A stretch of 64,000 nucleotides of DNA from Ananas comosus (GCF_001540865.1 NC_033635.1:1574916-1638915), one strand, 5' to 3'; numbered from the stretch's first letter, positions 34,954 to 47,128 are shown. Numbers and translations: made by a program. Notes: a model not told the origin generated them from the sequence alone.

Positions 34954-35183
34954 GAGTCCGGCTACTATGCTATTAATAGCACGAAGCACTTGGTGCTACC
35001 AAGTTTTCCGCCATTAGATCTACCCTTTTGATCATTTTCACCCGTTAGATTAGACTATTCAACCAACCACCCACTCAACCCTAGGGGGCCCACATTATTC
35101 TAACCGCACATCTCTTAATCCAATGACAAAAAACTTGGTAACACTAATGACTTGGTGCTATTAATAGCATAGTAACCTAGTTC
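34954..35183. mobile_element. Mutator-like MITE, 230 bp
   Basis: Left end GAGTCCGGCTACTATGCTAT and reversed right end GAACTAGGTTACTATGCTAT form an inverted repeat of about 50 bp. A perfect 9-bp target duplication ATATTTATC is present (34945-34953 and 35184-35192). It lies about 240 bp upstream of the EXORDIUM-like start codon, inside its likely promoter. It shares CTATGCTATTA.TAGCAC with the foldback element at 180-730. Confidence 0.9.
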
Positions 35184-35616
35184 ATATTTATCTCCCTATG
35201 CACTATTTTCTTTTGGTTTACTTCGTTTTGGTTGGTTTTGGCCCATATATAATTTATAGTTAGCCCATGCACTATGGGCCGAGATGCTTGACGTTGGGAA
35301 TATACAGAGATATTCATATTCATAAGAGAATACTTGTTCGACCGGAGGAATGCTATTTGCGTTGTTGTACGCTGGTTAAAAAAAAAAAAAAAATTGAACG
35401 AAGTTTGGCAGAGTGATTTAGCTGAACCATAGCTTGGAATTCAATGCATTAATCCCGTCAAATATAAGTTTTGTAGCTTTAAATCAACTACCATCCTAAG
35501 CTCACAGTGCAATTGCATCAGGATGTTCCAATAATAGGCATTGTGATTCTCGATGTCCTCCACTTATTGCCATAATAAAACCCCATCAATTTGAGAAGTA
35601 GGCATTGTGATTCTCG

Positions 35617-36834
35617 ATGGCCTCCGGGGGTACGATGGCTCGGTTAGTTCCTACGGCGGCACACCAAGTCGGGGCGGCGGCGAGGCCCCGAGCGGCGGTC
35701 GGCAGGCGGCTCTGGGTTCCAACGAGTCGCGGCGGCTCGGGGATCGAGACTACGATAGCGCGCGTTACGAGAAAGGCTGAGGGAGGCAGAAGTCTCGAGG
35801 TTTACGTGAGTTCGGAACGTAGGCAGAGGGGGTCTCCAGCGAGGTGTTTAACTCCTCCTTCATCTTTTCAGGTTAAGCCTGCTCTTCTGCCTCAAGGCTT
35901 GCCTAGGGAGGAGGATGATCCTACTTTGGGAATTGGGGAACCCGAGGTCTTTAAGGCCTCAAGTCAAACCTTGGGATTCATTTATTCGTTGGTTTTCGGG
36001 CCAACACTAATTACTCTGACTATCTGGATGGCACCGGCTTGGGAGGGTGCTTTGGGTCCTGGGCCGGTAACAAATGGCCTGTACACTGGGGCTCGGGACA
36101 TTGGGTCGTACTCAGTCGGGTTCGGATCTCGGCCCATGTTGGGCGTGGTGTTCATTTGGGCTGGGGGCATTGGGCCGCTTTTGGTCGGGCAGAGGAACGG
36201 GCCGCCTAGGGGCCTTCGAATCTGGACCGGCTCTGTAAGTCCCTGCCGAGCTCTGCGAAGCGAATTTCCAGTGCCCGAAGCCCACGGATCGCGGATTGAG
36301 TCCATCTACAAGAGGCTACCTAAGGACGCAAGCTTTCTCACGACGGTGCGAGGGATGGCCGGTCGGAAGGCATGTGACAGGGACCCGAGTTCGTGGACCG
36401 GAGGAGCGGAGATCGCCGCCCAAGGCGCCGCTTCAACCCTCTCGTCTAATCCTGTGAAAACTGTCGCCACGGTCGAAGCGGACATCTCGGAAGCACTATC
36501 TTCCTTTCCTTGCTTTCATGCGGCTCCCCATTCCGGGCCCGACACGGGGGGAGAGCTGGAAGGCATGTCGCCACAACAATCGTTCTTGCTGGTTAATGGT
36601 GGAGATAGTCCGCCGGCGAAATCGACTAGAACCAGTAAGCGACTGGCCATGTCCAACAGGGCATCTATACTGACCAAGGCGATGGCAAGGAAGAGCTATT
36701 TGCGCGAAGGTGGGGAAGCTTCTGGGCTGAGATCCGCTGTTAAGTCGATCATCAACAAGAGCCGCCTCTATGGGGTTAGCTTGGGACCGAACGAGGCGAA
36801 GCTTTTCTCCTCGTTTCTGAAAGATCGTATGTAG
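35617..36834 (+). pseudogene. LINE ORF1 remnant
   Basis: An uninterrupted 405-codon frame upstream of ORF2. The C-terminal part (STRTSKRLAMSNRASILTKA, then a basic region) resembles the tail of plant LINE ORF1 proteins. The usual N-terminal DUF4283 domain and CX2CX4HX4C zinc knuckle are not visible, so the N-terminal half has probably been lost or replaced. The first part is Arg/Gly-rich and unlike a folded domain. In intact elements ORF1 is a nucleic-acid-binding chaperone; function here is doubtful. Confidence 0.6.
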
Positions 36835-36895
36835 GTGGGAGCCTGAGGCTGTTTTTGGTTTTTGCTTTTTGGTGCTTTGGGTCTATTATTGTTTG

Positions 36896-39469
36896 ATGAT
36901 TAGCATATGTAGCTGGAACGTTAGAGGGCTTAATGACCCGTCTAAACGTTGTGCCGTTAGGGCCGTAGTTTCGAAGTTACGCAATGCGGTGGTCTGTCTT
37001 CAGGAGTCCAAAGTCAGTCATGTATCTGGGTCATTTCTTAGGAGTTTCGGAGGGTCCTTGCTTAACAAATGCGTTTTTTTGGAAGCTGAGGGTGCTTCAG
37101 GGGGTATTATCACAGGTTGGAGCTCCCGTTTCTTCTCTTGCACTGATGTTTTCGTGAGGAAATATTCCATCACTACGGCACTGTCCTCCGCCATGTGCGG
37201 GATAAATTTCTATGTTACAAATGTTTATGGGCCAGCATCATGGGATGGAAAGGAAGAGTTTTTCTCTGAACTGGCACATCTTAAGGATATTTGTGTGGGT
37301 AAGTGGATCATCTGTGGGGATTTTAACTGTACCAGGGGACAGGAGGAGAGAAGAGGTAAGATTTGGAGCACTAGAGCCACGAAACTTTTCAACGAGCTAA
37401 TCAGGGAGCTCGCATTGATCGACCCTCCCATGGCTAATCAGGTGTTCACATGGTCCAACTTGCAAGCGAGTCCGACGTGTGCTCGGCTTGACCGCTTTCT
37501 AATTTCCACTGAATGGGATCAAGATTTCCCACTAACCAGAATCGAAGCATTACCTAGAATTACTTCCGATCATTTTCCTATCTTGCTTACTGCTAGGAAT
37601 AACTCCAGGGAGAAGAACAAGATTTTCCGCTTTGAGGAAGCCTGGCTTAATCATGAGGGGTTCATTGCTAAAATACCTGAGTGGTGGGAGGAGAGTGTTC
37701 AGGGTACACAAACTAAGTCAGCTGCGGCTTCTTTCACAGCAAAGCTGAGACATTGTCGGAAGAGGATCAAGGAATGGTGCGCTACAGAGTTCCATAGTAT
37801 TAGAAACCTCAAGAAACAATTAATGGATGATATACAGAAAATCGACAAAGTAGAAGAACTCGGCGACCTATCGCAGGCCTTATTTTCCGAAAGAGTGCAA
37901 CTTAAGGCGAAGCTAAGTGAGGTCATTAACGACGAGACATCGTTGTGGAGAACCAGGGCCAAACAACACTGGCTAAAAGAGGGGGATGCCAACACGAAAT
38001 TCTACCATGCAGTGGCGAACGGTAGACGGAGGGCTAACTGGGTTGGCCCGATCGCGGATAACGATAGTAATTATCAATCCGAAGAGGAGAAGAAATCATA
38101 CTTGTATAGATCCTTCAAAGCTCTTTTCACTCCCGAGGACTCAAGCCCGGCTTCCTTCGGGGATTGGGGTCGTTTATTTCGCTCTAATCGCGTGGAAGGT
38201 TCGGACCTAATGAGGTTAACCGAATCTTTCAACCTGGACGAGATTAAGCGGGCTGTTTTTCAACTTGGGGGTGATAAGGCTCCGGGCCCAGATGGGTTCC
38301 CATTAAAATTCTATCAGACATTTTGGGACACCCTAAAGGAGGATATTGCTCACCTTTTTCAAGAGATGCATGAGGGAAGGTTGTCCACTGCTCCCTTCGA
38401 TTATGCGTTCATATGCCTTATTCCCAAGAAGGAAGGGCCGGTGCGTGCTAATGACTATCGACCCATAAGTTTACTGAACGGGATCCAAAAAATCTTATCC
38501 AAGGTGTTGGCTAATCGGTTAGAGTTGGTCATGAAGGAACTGATTTCCCCGACACAATCCGCTTTCCTGAAGGGCAGAAATATCACTGACGCGTTCGTTA
38601 CCGTGTCGGAACTTGTCGGTTGGGGTTGCAAAACGTCAGTGGAAGGGGTGGGAGTAAAAGTCGACTTCGAGAAAGCTTATGACAGGATTTATTGGCCCTT
38701 CCTTTTTCGCATTCTTCGCTGGTGGGGATTTGATGCAAAGTGGTGCGATTGGATAGAGTTGTGCGTTTGTCATGCGAAGGTAGCAATACTGGTCAACGGA
38801 CAACCGACTAATTGGATTAAAACAAAGAGGGGTGTAAGGCAAGGGGATCCGCTTTCGCCCTTCTTGTTCTTACTCGTGGCGGAGTGCTTGACCCGAATGA
38901 CCAACGAGGCGATCGCCAACAATCTCCTCATAGGCATTGGGCCTTCCGAGGCGAGCAGGGTCACCCTTATTCAATTTGCGGACGATACTTTCTTCTTCTG
39001 CGAGGCAAGAAGCAGGTGCATGAGAAATCTTAAATTCCTATGGCATTTATTTGAATGGGCTTCAGGTATGAAGATCAACAGAGAGAAGTCAGAACTATAC
39101 TACCTAGGCCAAGAGGTTGGTAAAGGAGTTAGATTGGCAAACATTCTTGAGTGTAGAACGGGAGTGTTTCCGACCAAATATCTGGGATTACCCCTATCTC
39201 CCAGACCACCTTCTAAGGAGGCGTGGAGGGGGGTTATTCAAAAATTTCATCTTAAAATCGGAGGCTGGCAAGCTAAACTTCTTTCTCGGGGGGGCAGACT
39301 CATTTTGGTCAACGCGGTTCTTACAAACATACCCCTATTCTCCCTAGCGGTCTTCAAAGCTCCAAGGTGGGTGATTAAGCGCATTGAAGCACTTAGGAGA
39401 GATTTTTTTGGAACGGCGGACGTAACTCCCGCGCAAGGGCTGCTTGTTTGCATGGAAAAACGTTTGTAG
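36896..39469 (+). pseudogene. LINE ORF2: endonuclease and reverse transcriptase, frameshifted
   Basis: 857 codons are open from the ATG at 36896. The apurinic-type endonuclease domain shows SWNVRGLN (residues 5-12), LQESKV, GDFN (about 141-144), TWSN...ARLDRF and SDHFP (about 224). The reverse transcriptase shows KAPGPDG, DYRPISLLN, VDFEKAYD (about 589), RQGDPLSPF (about 648) and the catalytic FADD (about 694-697), then KYLGLPLS. The frame is lost at about 39440-39469. Sequence typical of the following region continues to about 40490 in other frames with stops, including a WWTIWKVRNDLIF motif. Domain motifs upstream of the break are intact, so decay appears recent. It is not expected to be active. 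Confidence 0.9.
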
Positions 39470-40536
39470 AAGTAAGAAGGAAGGGGGACTGGGCATCTAG
39501 ATGTAGCACATGAATCTAGCGTTACTGACGAAGTGGTGGTGGAAATTTCACACGGCTCCACATCTGCAATGGAATAAGCTAATTCCGAGCTGTACATTCG
39601 AAGGAGAATACCTTTGAGAGAAGGCAATTCCTTCAGACCTTTCTCTAACTGGTGGAAGGGAGTTCTAAGCCTTAATACGATTTTCAAATGGGGAATGGCA
39701 TACAAGCTGGGTAACGGACATTCTATAGATTTTTGGTCGCGATAGGTGGACTGGAGAGAAACGTTGAACCTTTCTTTTCCGGAGGCCTTTCAGGCGGCGG
39801 GGAGGAGAAACATTAAGGTTAGCGAATGTTTCATGATGGGGGTTGGAACTGGACTAGGATTCTAGGAACGATGTTTGGACAAGCGCAAGGGCAGGTACCC
39901 AACCTAACTGAGCTGGTACAAGGGTTTCAGCCCGCATCATCGACCAGAGACCGGACACGATCCAATGGCGATGGAACACTGACGGTCAGTTCTCGGTCAG
40001 ATCGGCCTATTCGGCGCTGACAGACGGAGGGATGAGAAACGTTCGCATTTCCAAGATCTGGGAACTGAAAATTCCTTTAAAGGTTAAAGTGTTCTGCTGA
40101 TAGTGCTCAAGAAAAGAACTCTACTCGTGATACATAGTCAAGAGAGGGATCACCAACGATCCTACCTGCGTCCTGTGTGGAACGCGAGAGGAGACTGTGG
40201 ACTCCATCGTTCTGTCAATGCGTGTTCAGCAAATTTATCATTGTACAGGGGTGGGCGATATACAGGCACAGGATCTGGGGGACGAAGTGGAACTTGTCTG
40301 GGAAAAATGGTCAGATAGAAAGGATCGGATCGCGAAGAGAACTAGACTCACTGAGCTGCTAGGCTGCTGGTGGACTATCTGGAAGGTGAGGAATGACCTG
40401 ATTTTTAGGAATAGACTACCGAATCCTGAAATAGCTGTCCTTTGGCTTAAGATATTACTGAAGGAGTGGGAATCGTTGCTCTCGACTTTGAACTTAGACT
40501 TAAGATACTATGAAGGAGTGGGAATCGTTGTTGTTG
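39470..40536 (+). pseudogene. LINE ORF2 C-terminal region, broken
   Basis: Continuation of ORF2 scattered over several frames with in-frame stops. The C-terminal zinc-binding/RNase-H-proximal region is recognisable from WWTIWKVRNDLIF at about 40370-40410. Not coding. Confidence 0.7.
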
Positions 40537-40674
40537 TTTTTTTTTTTTTTTTTTTTTTTTTTTCTCTTCTCTCTGTTATCGGGGCCTGGCTGCCCACCCT
40601 TGTAGCCAATTCATCATTCCGTGAATTGAAGCGGGTGCGTGCTACCTTTTTCTTCAAAAAAAAAAAAAAAAAAA

Positions 40675-42030
40675 TTATTCAATTGCTGTTGATTCATCGG
40701 CTCAGGGCTTGATTGGATTCAAAACTCTTAACGGTCAGTTTTTGGCCCAGCCTAAAAATTGCGCCATCCTTAAAGTTTGATCTATGGCTCAATCATGACA
40801 GCGAGTAGCCCAAATCACTCGGTACGTTTAATTATGGGCCCAATTAACAAGAAATTAAAAATATCTATTTTTTGGACGTCTTGGATCGAACTGTGTGTGC
40901 GTTTGGAGTAGGTGGCCCGTGGGCCTACACGGTCGTCACGCCACGACGCGCCATTGTCATTCAAACTTGTAGTAGCACCTTACCTCATTAGCTTGAGAAT
41001 AAAAAATATAATAATTTATCTAAGCAAATTATTTACCGTTTATTTTTCTAAAGTAAGTTTACCGGCATAAAAAAAAAAAAAACTTAAAAAAGGCCAGTCA
41101 AAGACGATGTGGCACGTCTTCCAAAGCCAGCCAACCACCCAGAGGAGCTGCCCCCACCAGAAAATGTGGTCGAGTCAAAAAAAGCCCCGGTGCCCCCACC
41201 AACCCCACTCAACTTCCTCGCGACCACGCCGCACGCATGACCCGCACGTGCTCCTACCTACCCCCGCCCTTGTATTCCAAAAAAAAAAAAAATCATGATT
41301 ATTTTTAAAAAAAAAAAAAAAAGTTTTCACAATTTATTTTAGGAGAAATTTTCATAAAATTCACGAACTTACTTTATGATTTACACGCTGCCGAACCAAA
41401 TAGTATGATGTGTGTTTAATGCGAATCACTAATTTTGAATTCAATTTTGAAAAATATAAAATTTCGACCTTCTTCTCTCGTGGATGGTTGAATTTTTTTT
41501 TGAAAAAAATAATCATCTATTTTATTTATTTTTAAAATAAATTTAATTAAAAATATGAAATAATTAAATTCAAAGGTGATGCATTAGGTACGGTCATCAG
41601 TGTGGACACTAGAATTTTTCAAAAACTGCAATTGTGAGATTATAGAAATTAGGGGTAAAATTTTTTCTTTAAAGACGCGGACAAAAAAAGTCTCCGTACT
41701 ACATATCTATTTTGAAAGAGACCTCTCATCTTTTTATTTATTTGGTTGTTTGGTCACTTTAGATTAATCGTAACAAAGTTTTTAATCTCGAAGTATTTGT
41801 GGAAATTGCAGTATGGTAATCTAATAGATAAACGGTGGCGGATCCCGACAATTACTAATTGCTAATTAGATCCAGTGTTAGTAAACTAAACACGTAAGTA
41901 CGTAACTAAAAACTCTTTAATTAATTACTATTAAACTCCCTAAACTTTGCCATTATCCCCGAAACACCCCTCGCTCTCTTTCCCCCCAACCACCCCACCC
42001 CACCAACCCCCGCCCTTCTCCTCCCCTTCC
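40675..42030. other. Spacer between LINE and DAHP synthase gene
   Basis: AT-rich with several A-runs (41071, 41280, 41309). No gene. The last 100 bp are C-rich and lead into the DAHP synthase promoter. Confidence 0.5.
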
Positions 42031-42034
42031 GCCG

Positions 42035-42042
42035 CTATAAAA
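42035..42042 (+). promoter_or_regulatory. TATA box, DAHP synthase gene
   Basis: CTATAAAA in a C-rich promoter about 118 bp upstream of the ATG. A CT-rich leader (CTCTCCTCTCCTCTCTCTC) follows at the distance expected for a start site near 42065-42070. Confidence 0.75.
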
Positions 42043-42152
42043 TTCCATTCCCGCTCTCCTCTCCTCTCTCTCAGGGACGATCCTCTCTCTCAACGTCTCC
42101 AACTTTTAACTCCAAAACCCAAACAAAGAGAGAGAAAGATAGAGAGAAGAGA

Positions 42153-45100
42153 ATGGCCCTAGCGAGCTCCTCCTCTTCTTCCTCCGTCGCCGCACACCAC
42201 CACCACCATCACCTCTCCTCCGCCGCCTCCCGCGGGGGCACCGCCAACCTCCGCACCTTCCTCCCCGTCAACTCCCGGCCATCGTCTTCCTCCGCCGTCG
42301 CCGCGCGACCGATCTCCGCCGTGCACGCGGCGGAGCCCGCCAAGAACCCGGCGGTGGCCGACAAGCTGAAAAAGGAACCCGCCGCGGCGGCGCCGGGGCG
42401 GTGGTCGCCGGAGAGCTGGCGCGCGAAGAAGGCGCTCCAGCTCCCGGAGTACCCGGACAAGAAGGCGTTGGAGTCGGTGCTCCGCACGATCGAGAGCTTC
42501 CCCCCGATCGTCTTCGCCGGCGAGGCGCGCCACCTCGAGGAGCGCCTCGCCGATGCCGCCCTCGGCCGCGCCTTCCTCCTGCAGGGCGGCGACTGCGCGG
42601 AGAGCTTCAAGGAGTTCAACGCCAACAACATCCGTGACACCTTCCGCATCCTTCTTCAGATGGGCGTCGTCCTCATGTTCGGCGGCCAGATGCCCGTCGT
42701 CAAGGTACCGCCGGATCCTAATCCTAACCCTAACCCTAACCTCCTCCCGATCCCATTTTCGATGCCCTTCGATCTGAGATCTGGATCGTCGGATCTGAGT
42801 GCAGGTGGGGAGAATGGCGGGGCAGTTCGCGAAGCCGAGATCGGACCCCTTCGAGGAGAGGAACGGGTTGAAGCTCCCGAGCTACAGAGGCGACAATGTG
42901 AACGGCGACGCGTTCGACGAGAAGAGCCGCATCCCGGATCCGGAGCGCATGATACGCGCGTATTGCCAATCGGCGGCGACGCTGAACCTCCTGAGGGCGT
43001 TCGCCACGGGAGGGTACGCGGCGATGCAGCGCGTGACGCAGTGGAACCTCGACTTCACCGAGCACAGCGAGCAAGGAGACAGGTTAGCCATCTTCTAGGG
43101 TTTTTCATGCCCAAGGGGAAATTAGATGGGAGAAGGTGAGATTGATGGTGTGAGGTTGTGGGTGTTCCGCAGGTACCGTGAACTGGCGCACCGGGTGGAC
43201 GAGGCGTTGGGGTTCATGGCAGCGGCTGGATTGACGGTGGACCACCCGATCATGACGACGACCGAGTTCTCGACCTCGCACGAGTGCCTGCTTCTTCCTT
43301 ATGAGCAGGCACTCACCCGCGAGGACTCCACCTCTGGTCTCTTCTACGACTGCTCCGCCCACTTCCTCTGGGTCGGCGAGCGCACTCGCCAGTTAGACGG
43401 TGCCCATGTTGAGTTCCTCCGCGGTGTAGCCAATCCCCTCGGCATCAAGGTTCCTATAACTCCTCTGAACTTGACCGGTTATGCTATATTTGGTTCTTTA
43501 TAGTACTTATTGTTTGATGCATTGTGTCTGATGTAGGTGAGTGATAAGATGGACCCAAAGGAGCTAGTGAAGCTGATAGAGATTCTGAACCCGCAGAACA
43601 AGCCGGGGAGGATCACCATCATCACTAGAATGGGTGCAGAGAACATGCGGGTGAAGCTGCCTCACCTTATCCGGGCAGTGCGTGGTGCGGGCCAGATTGT
43701 GACCTGGGTCAGCGACCCGATGCACGGCAACACCATCAAAGCCCCCTGCGGACTCAAGACTCGTCCCTTCGATTCCATCCTGGTATATTATGCTCTACTC
43801 TTCTTTCACCGTAGGTTTCTTTTAGTTGCTTATACTGTAGCATTATTTGAATTTTTCTGTTTCCTAATTCACCGCATAACAGGTTTCTTTAAAATGAAAC
43901 TTCTATGCAAAATGATATCATAGTTGAGGAGATATGTAAAGGAGATTCGTAGTGAATATCTGATGTTGGTTTCTTGATCGATGGCATTCCCTAGAATTTG
44001 TGTGTTACTTGACTTCAATCTCAGAGTTAAAATAATGAAATGAAGAGAAGTTTTAGGAGTTGCTAAGAAATAGAGCATGCCTCAAGAAATAGATCTAATT
44101 TATTGAGGGGAACGGAAGAAGCCAAAATAGTAATCAATCTGGGTTAAATTTTGATACTGAGAACATCCATCTAGGTGAAATTTCAAGTCAATTATGAAGT
44201 GCACCACCACTCACTACCTGTTAAGTTGACTGGTCGGGATTAGAGGTTGGTGAGTCTCTTTCTGATTTATTTCTAGTTCGTAATAGTAGGGATTTATTGA
44301 TGGATCCGACATTTCCTCAAGGTCCCAAATGAGGACCACAAAGAGCACAGCATCTCTAGTCCACCATGCCCATTGCTTGGCCTGGTGGTAGTGGGGCCTT
44401 TGTTTCCATGACAAAACTATTTCAACTTTTGTGGGACATCTGACTCTTTTGTTAAGATCTTAAATGCTTCTGCCTAATGCACATCACGCTGATACAGAAG
44501 AAGAGACTAAAGAGTAGGAGATACACCATTGTTAATATAATAAGGCTTTCGTAGCTAATTTCCACAGAACCATCAGTGAGAGGTGAAAACCCTTGTAGCA
44601 ATCGGACGTCTTATGGTAGTTAGATAATTGTAGAACAAACATCACTCTTTGTCATGTAATTAATATGTGGCATTGATCTTCCAATCTTTGCGCAGTGGAA
44701 ATACTAGTTTGTCTATGAAATAAGGTTGTACTCCCATTTCAGTGTTTGATTGCTCTGCAAGTAGGGCTGAAGGCAAAGTTAGCAAATAAAAGGAGATACG
44801 ATAGGGACACTTCTTTCATCTTTTTTTCAAGGCATTACACACTTGAATAATCACCAAAGGAGAATAGGTTAATCACACCTTGCTTGCTTTGGAAGCATCC
44901 ATACCAAGTTGTAGGAAACGGCTAAAGTTATTGGTTTGTTTTTCTCTAGGTGTTGGTAAGGGTGGTGATGATTGGTTTGTTTTTCTCTAGATGTTGGTAA
45001 GGGTGGTGATGGTTCAGTGTTCAACAATTTAAAACGAGTTTGGTGGGCGAAATATCTGCTTATTGATGAATCATAGAGTTGGCCGAGTCATATTTTGTTA

Positions 45101-46227
45101 GATGTTAAATTCATACTTTCGTTTGTCAGACTTGATTGGCCCGCCTAATGCCTACAGTTATATGCTAGATTGGCGTCTTTGTCAGTGATTAAGACCCATT
45201 TATTTTGGTGTGTGTTTCTGATCCACAAACAGCATTTTTTTTTAAAAAAGGGTCAAAATTAGCTTTTCACACTACAAATAGTTTTGAGGTGTTAATTGTG
45301 CTTCATGGTTGTGATATGGGATGCCCATTGGGCAGTATAGTTTCGGTACTTCGAAAACTAAAAGTAGAAACTACCAACAAATAGCGAAATCTATTGTATG
45401 AACTAAAATTAGACTGTCTTGGCCATGGAATAACGCATACACACAAAAAAAAAACCCAACTCTTATCTTTGGAAAGAGACAAAAAACCAATACTAGAACT
45501 GTACTTTCAATACTCGATATCTAAAGTTTTGCACACATGCAATCAGCTAGAAAATAAGTTTCATCTACGATTTATTTATTTTTTTGCACTTGACTGAGTG
45601 AAAATAATTTTTGGGTTTCTATACCTATTGGCACGTCTAGTAGTGTTGGTAATGGTGATTCACTGGAGGTGAACCTGCACTTGCGTCTAAATTCAATTGG
45701 AACGCAGAAAGAATGGATTTGAAAGATTTTAGGCTATATAGTTCAAAGGGAAATATTTCGACAGTGTTAATGGTAATTTAATGGTCATTTTGTTCATGTG
45801 GCGGTGATGATGCATCTTAGTATGAACTACAATTCTCTGCTGTACTAAATATTTCTGCAACGAGCTTGATAAAAATCAAGCTCCCTTTAACCTTGAAACT
45901 CCAACTCCCAGTAACACACATTCTCGCCCTTGTTTCAAACAGGCCGAGGTACGAGCATTCTTTGATGTCCACGAGCAAGAAGGAAGCCACCCAGGAGGGG
46001 TGCACCTGGAGATGACCGGGCAGAACGTGACAGAGTGCATTGGTGGGTCCCGGACCGTGACCTTTGACGACCTGAGCTCACGCTACCACACGCACTGTGA
46101 CCCAAGGCTCAATGCTTCTCAATCTCTCGAGCTGGCCTTCATCATTGCAGAGAGGCTCCGAAAGAGAAGGATCAACTCACCGCAAACCCCCAACTTCTTG
46201 AGCTCTCTTCCCCCCTTATCTTTCTGA
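42153..46227 (+). CDS. DHS: DAHP synthase, class II, plastid
   Basis: Five exons (42153-42704, 42805-43082, 43173-43449, 43537-43782, 45943-46227) join in frame to 545 aa. The enzyme condenses phosphoenolpyruvate and erythrose 4-phosphate, the first shikimate-pathway step. Residues 1 to about 55 are a Ser/Ala/Arg-rich plastid transit peptide with an unusual run of six His. The mature part carries class II signatures: [60 protein letters not shown] and [19 protein letters not shown]. Intron 4 is long (2.2 kb) and holds a 41-bp tandem duplication. The 5' exons are much more GC-rich than the last. Gene structure rests on consensus splice sites and conserved protein continuity. Confidence 0.96.
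42717..42741. repeat. Telomere-like CCCTAA repeat in DAHP synthase intron 1
   Basis: CCTAATCCTAACCCTAACCC-type sequence in the 100-bp first intron. It resembles a short interstitial telomere-like (telo-box) motif. Confidence 0.8.
44930..45011. repeat. 41-bp tandem duplication in DAHP synthase intron 4
   Basis: Two nearly identical copies of a unit containing TTGGTTTGTTTTTCTCTAG, differing by one base. Intronic, so no effect on the protein is expected. Confidence 0.9.
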
Positions 46228-46840
46228 AAGGTGGAGATGGAATTACATGCTTTTAGATCCATTTGTTGATGGGTGGCTGGGTGCTGTTGCTATAAAATTA
46301 TATCTGAGCTCTTATGTGTTCGGAATGTATCATACTTATTATGTATCGGTGCCGTCCCCAACTGTGGTTGGGTCTTGGTGCTGAAGAAGAGAATAAAGAC
46401 AAAGAAAAGGCTACTTTTGAATTGGATATATCTTGGCTTAATACGAAGAGTTTCATTTCGCAAGTTTCTCTCTTGCTTTCCTAGCAGCCTTTAGTCTCAC
46501 GTGAGGTCGCTTTCTCAACGGTCTTTGTGGTTGCACCTACGTTTTAGCCAATGGCAGTGAAACTCACGGGGTTATGAGTTTTGACAAAACAAATAAACTA
46601 ATTCTGAATATCATTCGAGTAGGTTTGTTGCGTCTCTTCTGCCAATACTTATCAGAATACTTATCAGTACAATAGCAGCTGTAAAGGTTGCTAGCCATCA
46701 ATTATCTATTGCATCAACATTTAATTATGTTTGTTTTTTTAGTTTTTTAGTGTTTTTTTAGGGTACTTGCTTGCAGGCTCCTTACTTTCAAATACCTTTT
46801 CAGATCTCGAGAAGTTGGAAATGAGAATTCGTTTGTCCCT

Positions 46841-46880
<40 letters not shown>

Positions 46881-47000
46881 GAAGGTTCCAGTCGGAATTT
46901 GAACTTCCGGCCTTTTTTTTATCAGTAAAATTGCAGTAAGGATCGGAGTGGTTGTTTATTTGTTGATTAGTGATGGGATGATATGCGCAGTTACTTTTCG
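46228..47000. other. 3' flank of DAHP synthase and spacer, with (GTT)n
   Basis: 3' UTR then spacer. A (GTT)13 microsatellite lies at 46841-46880. No gene recognised. Confidence 0.6.
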
Positions 47001-47010
47001 GTTCTAGAAA
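47001..47010. promoter_or_regulatory. Partial heat-shock element
   Basis: TTCTAGAA is a perfect two-unit heat-shock factor site (TTCnnGAA), without a clear third unit. It lies 0.65 kb upstream of the small heat-shock protein start codon. Confidence 0.35.
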
Positions 47011-47128
47011 CGATTAAAAAGTAAAAACGTGAATATTGCTCCGTACAGAGCAAACATTGCTTTGTGAATAAAACAATTTTGGACGCCTTGGATTAACGGG
47101 CTCGTGAGCTCGGGAGATCGGACGGCGA

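Larger units (their letters stand above)
35535..40674 (+). mobile_element. L1-type LINE retrotransposon, decayed
   Basis: The element contains an ORF1 remnant, ORF2 with endonuclease and reverse transcriptase, a broken C-terminal part, a 3' UTR and an A-tail (40656-40674). The extreme 5' segment has a direct repeat of TAGGCATTGTGATTCTCGAT 64 bp apart (35535 and 35599). The 3' part has a 53-bp-spaced duplication containing GAAGGAGTGGGAATCGTTG (about 40459-40530), then a 27-nt poly-T. No target-site duplication was found, so the outer limits are approximate. The last 20 bp before the tail, GAAGCGGGTGCGTGCTACCT, match the SINE family's tail. Confidence 0.88.
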
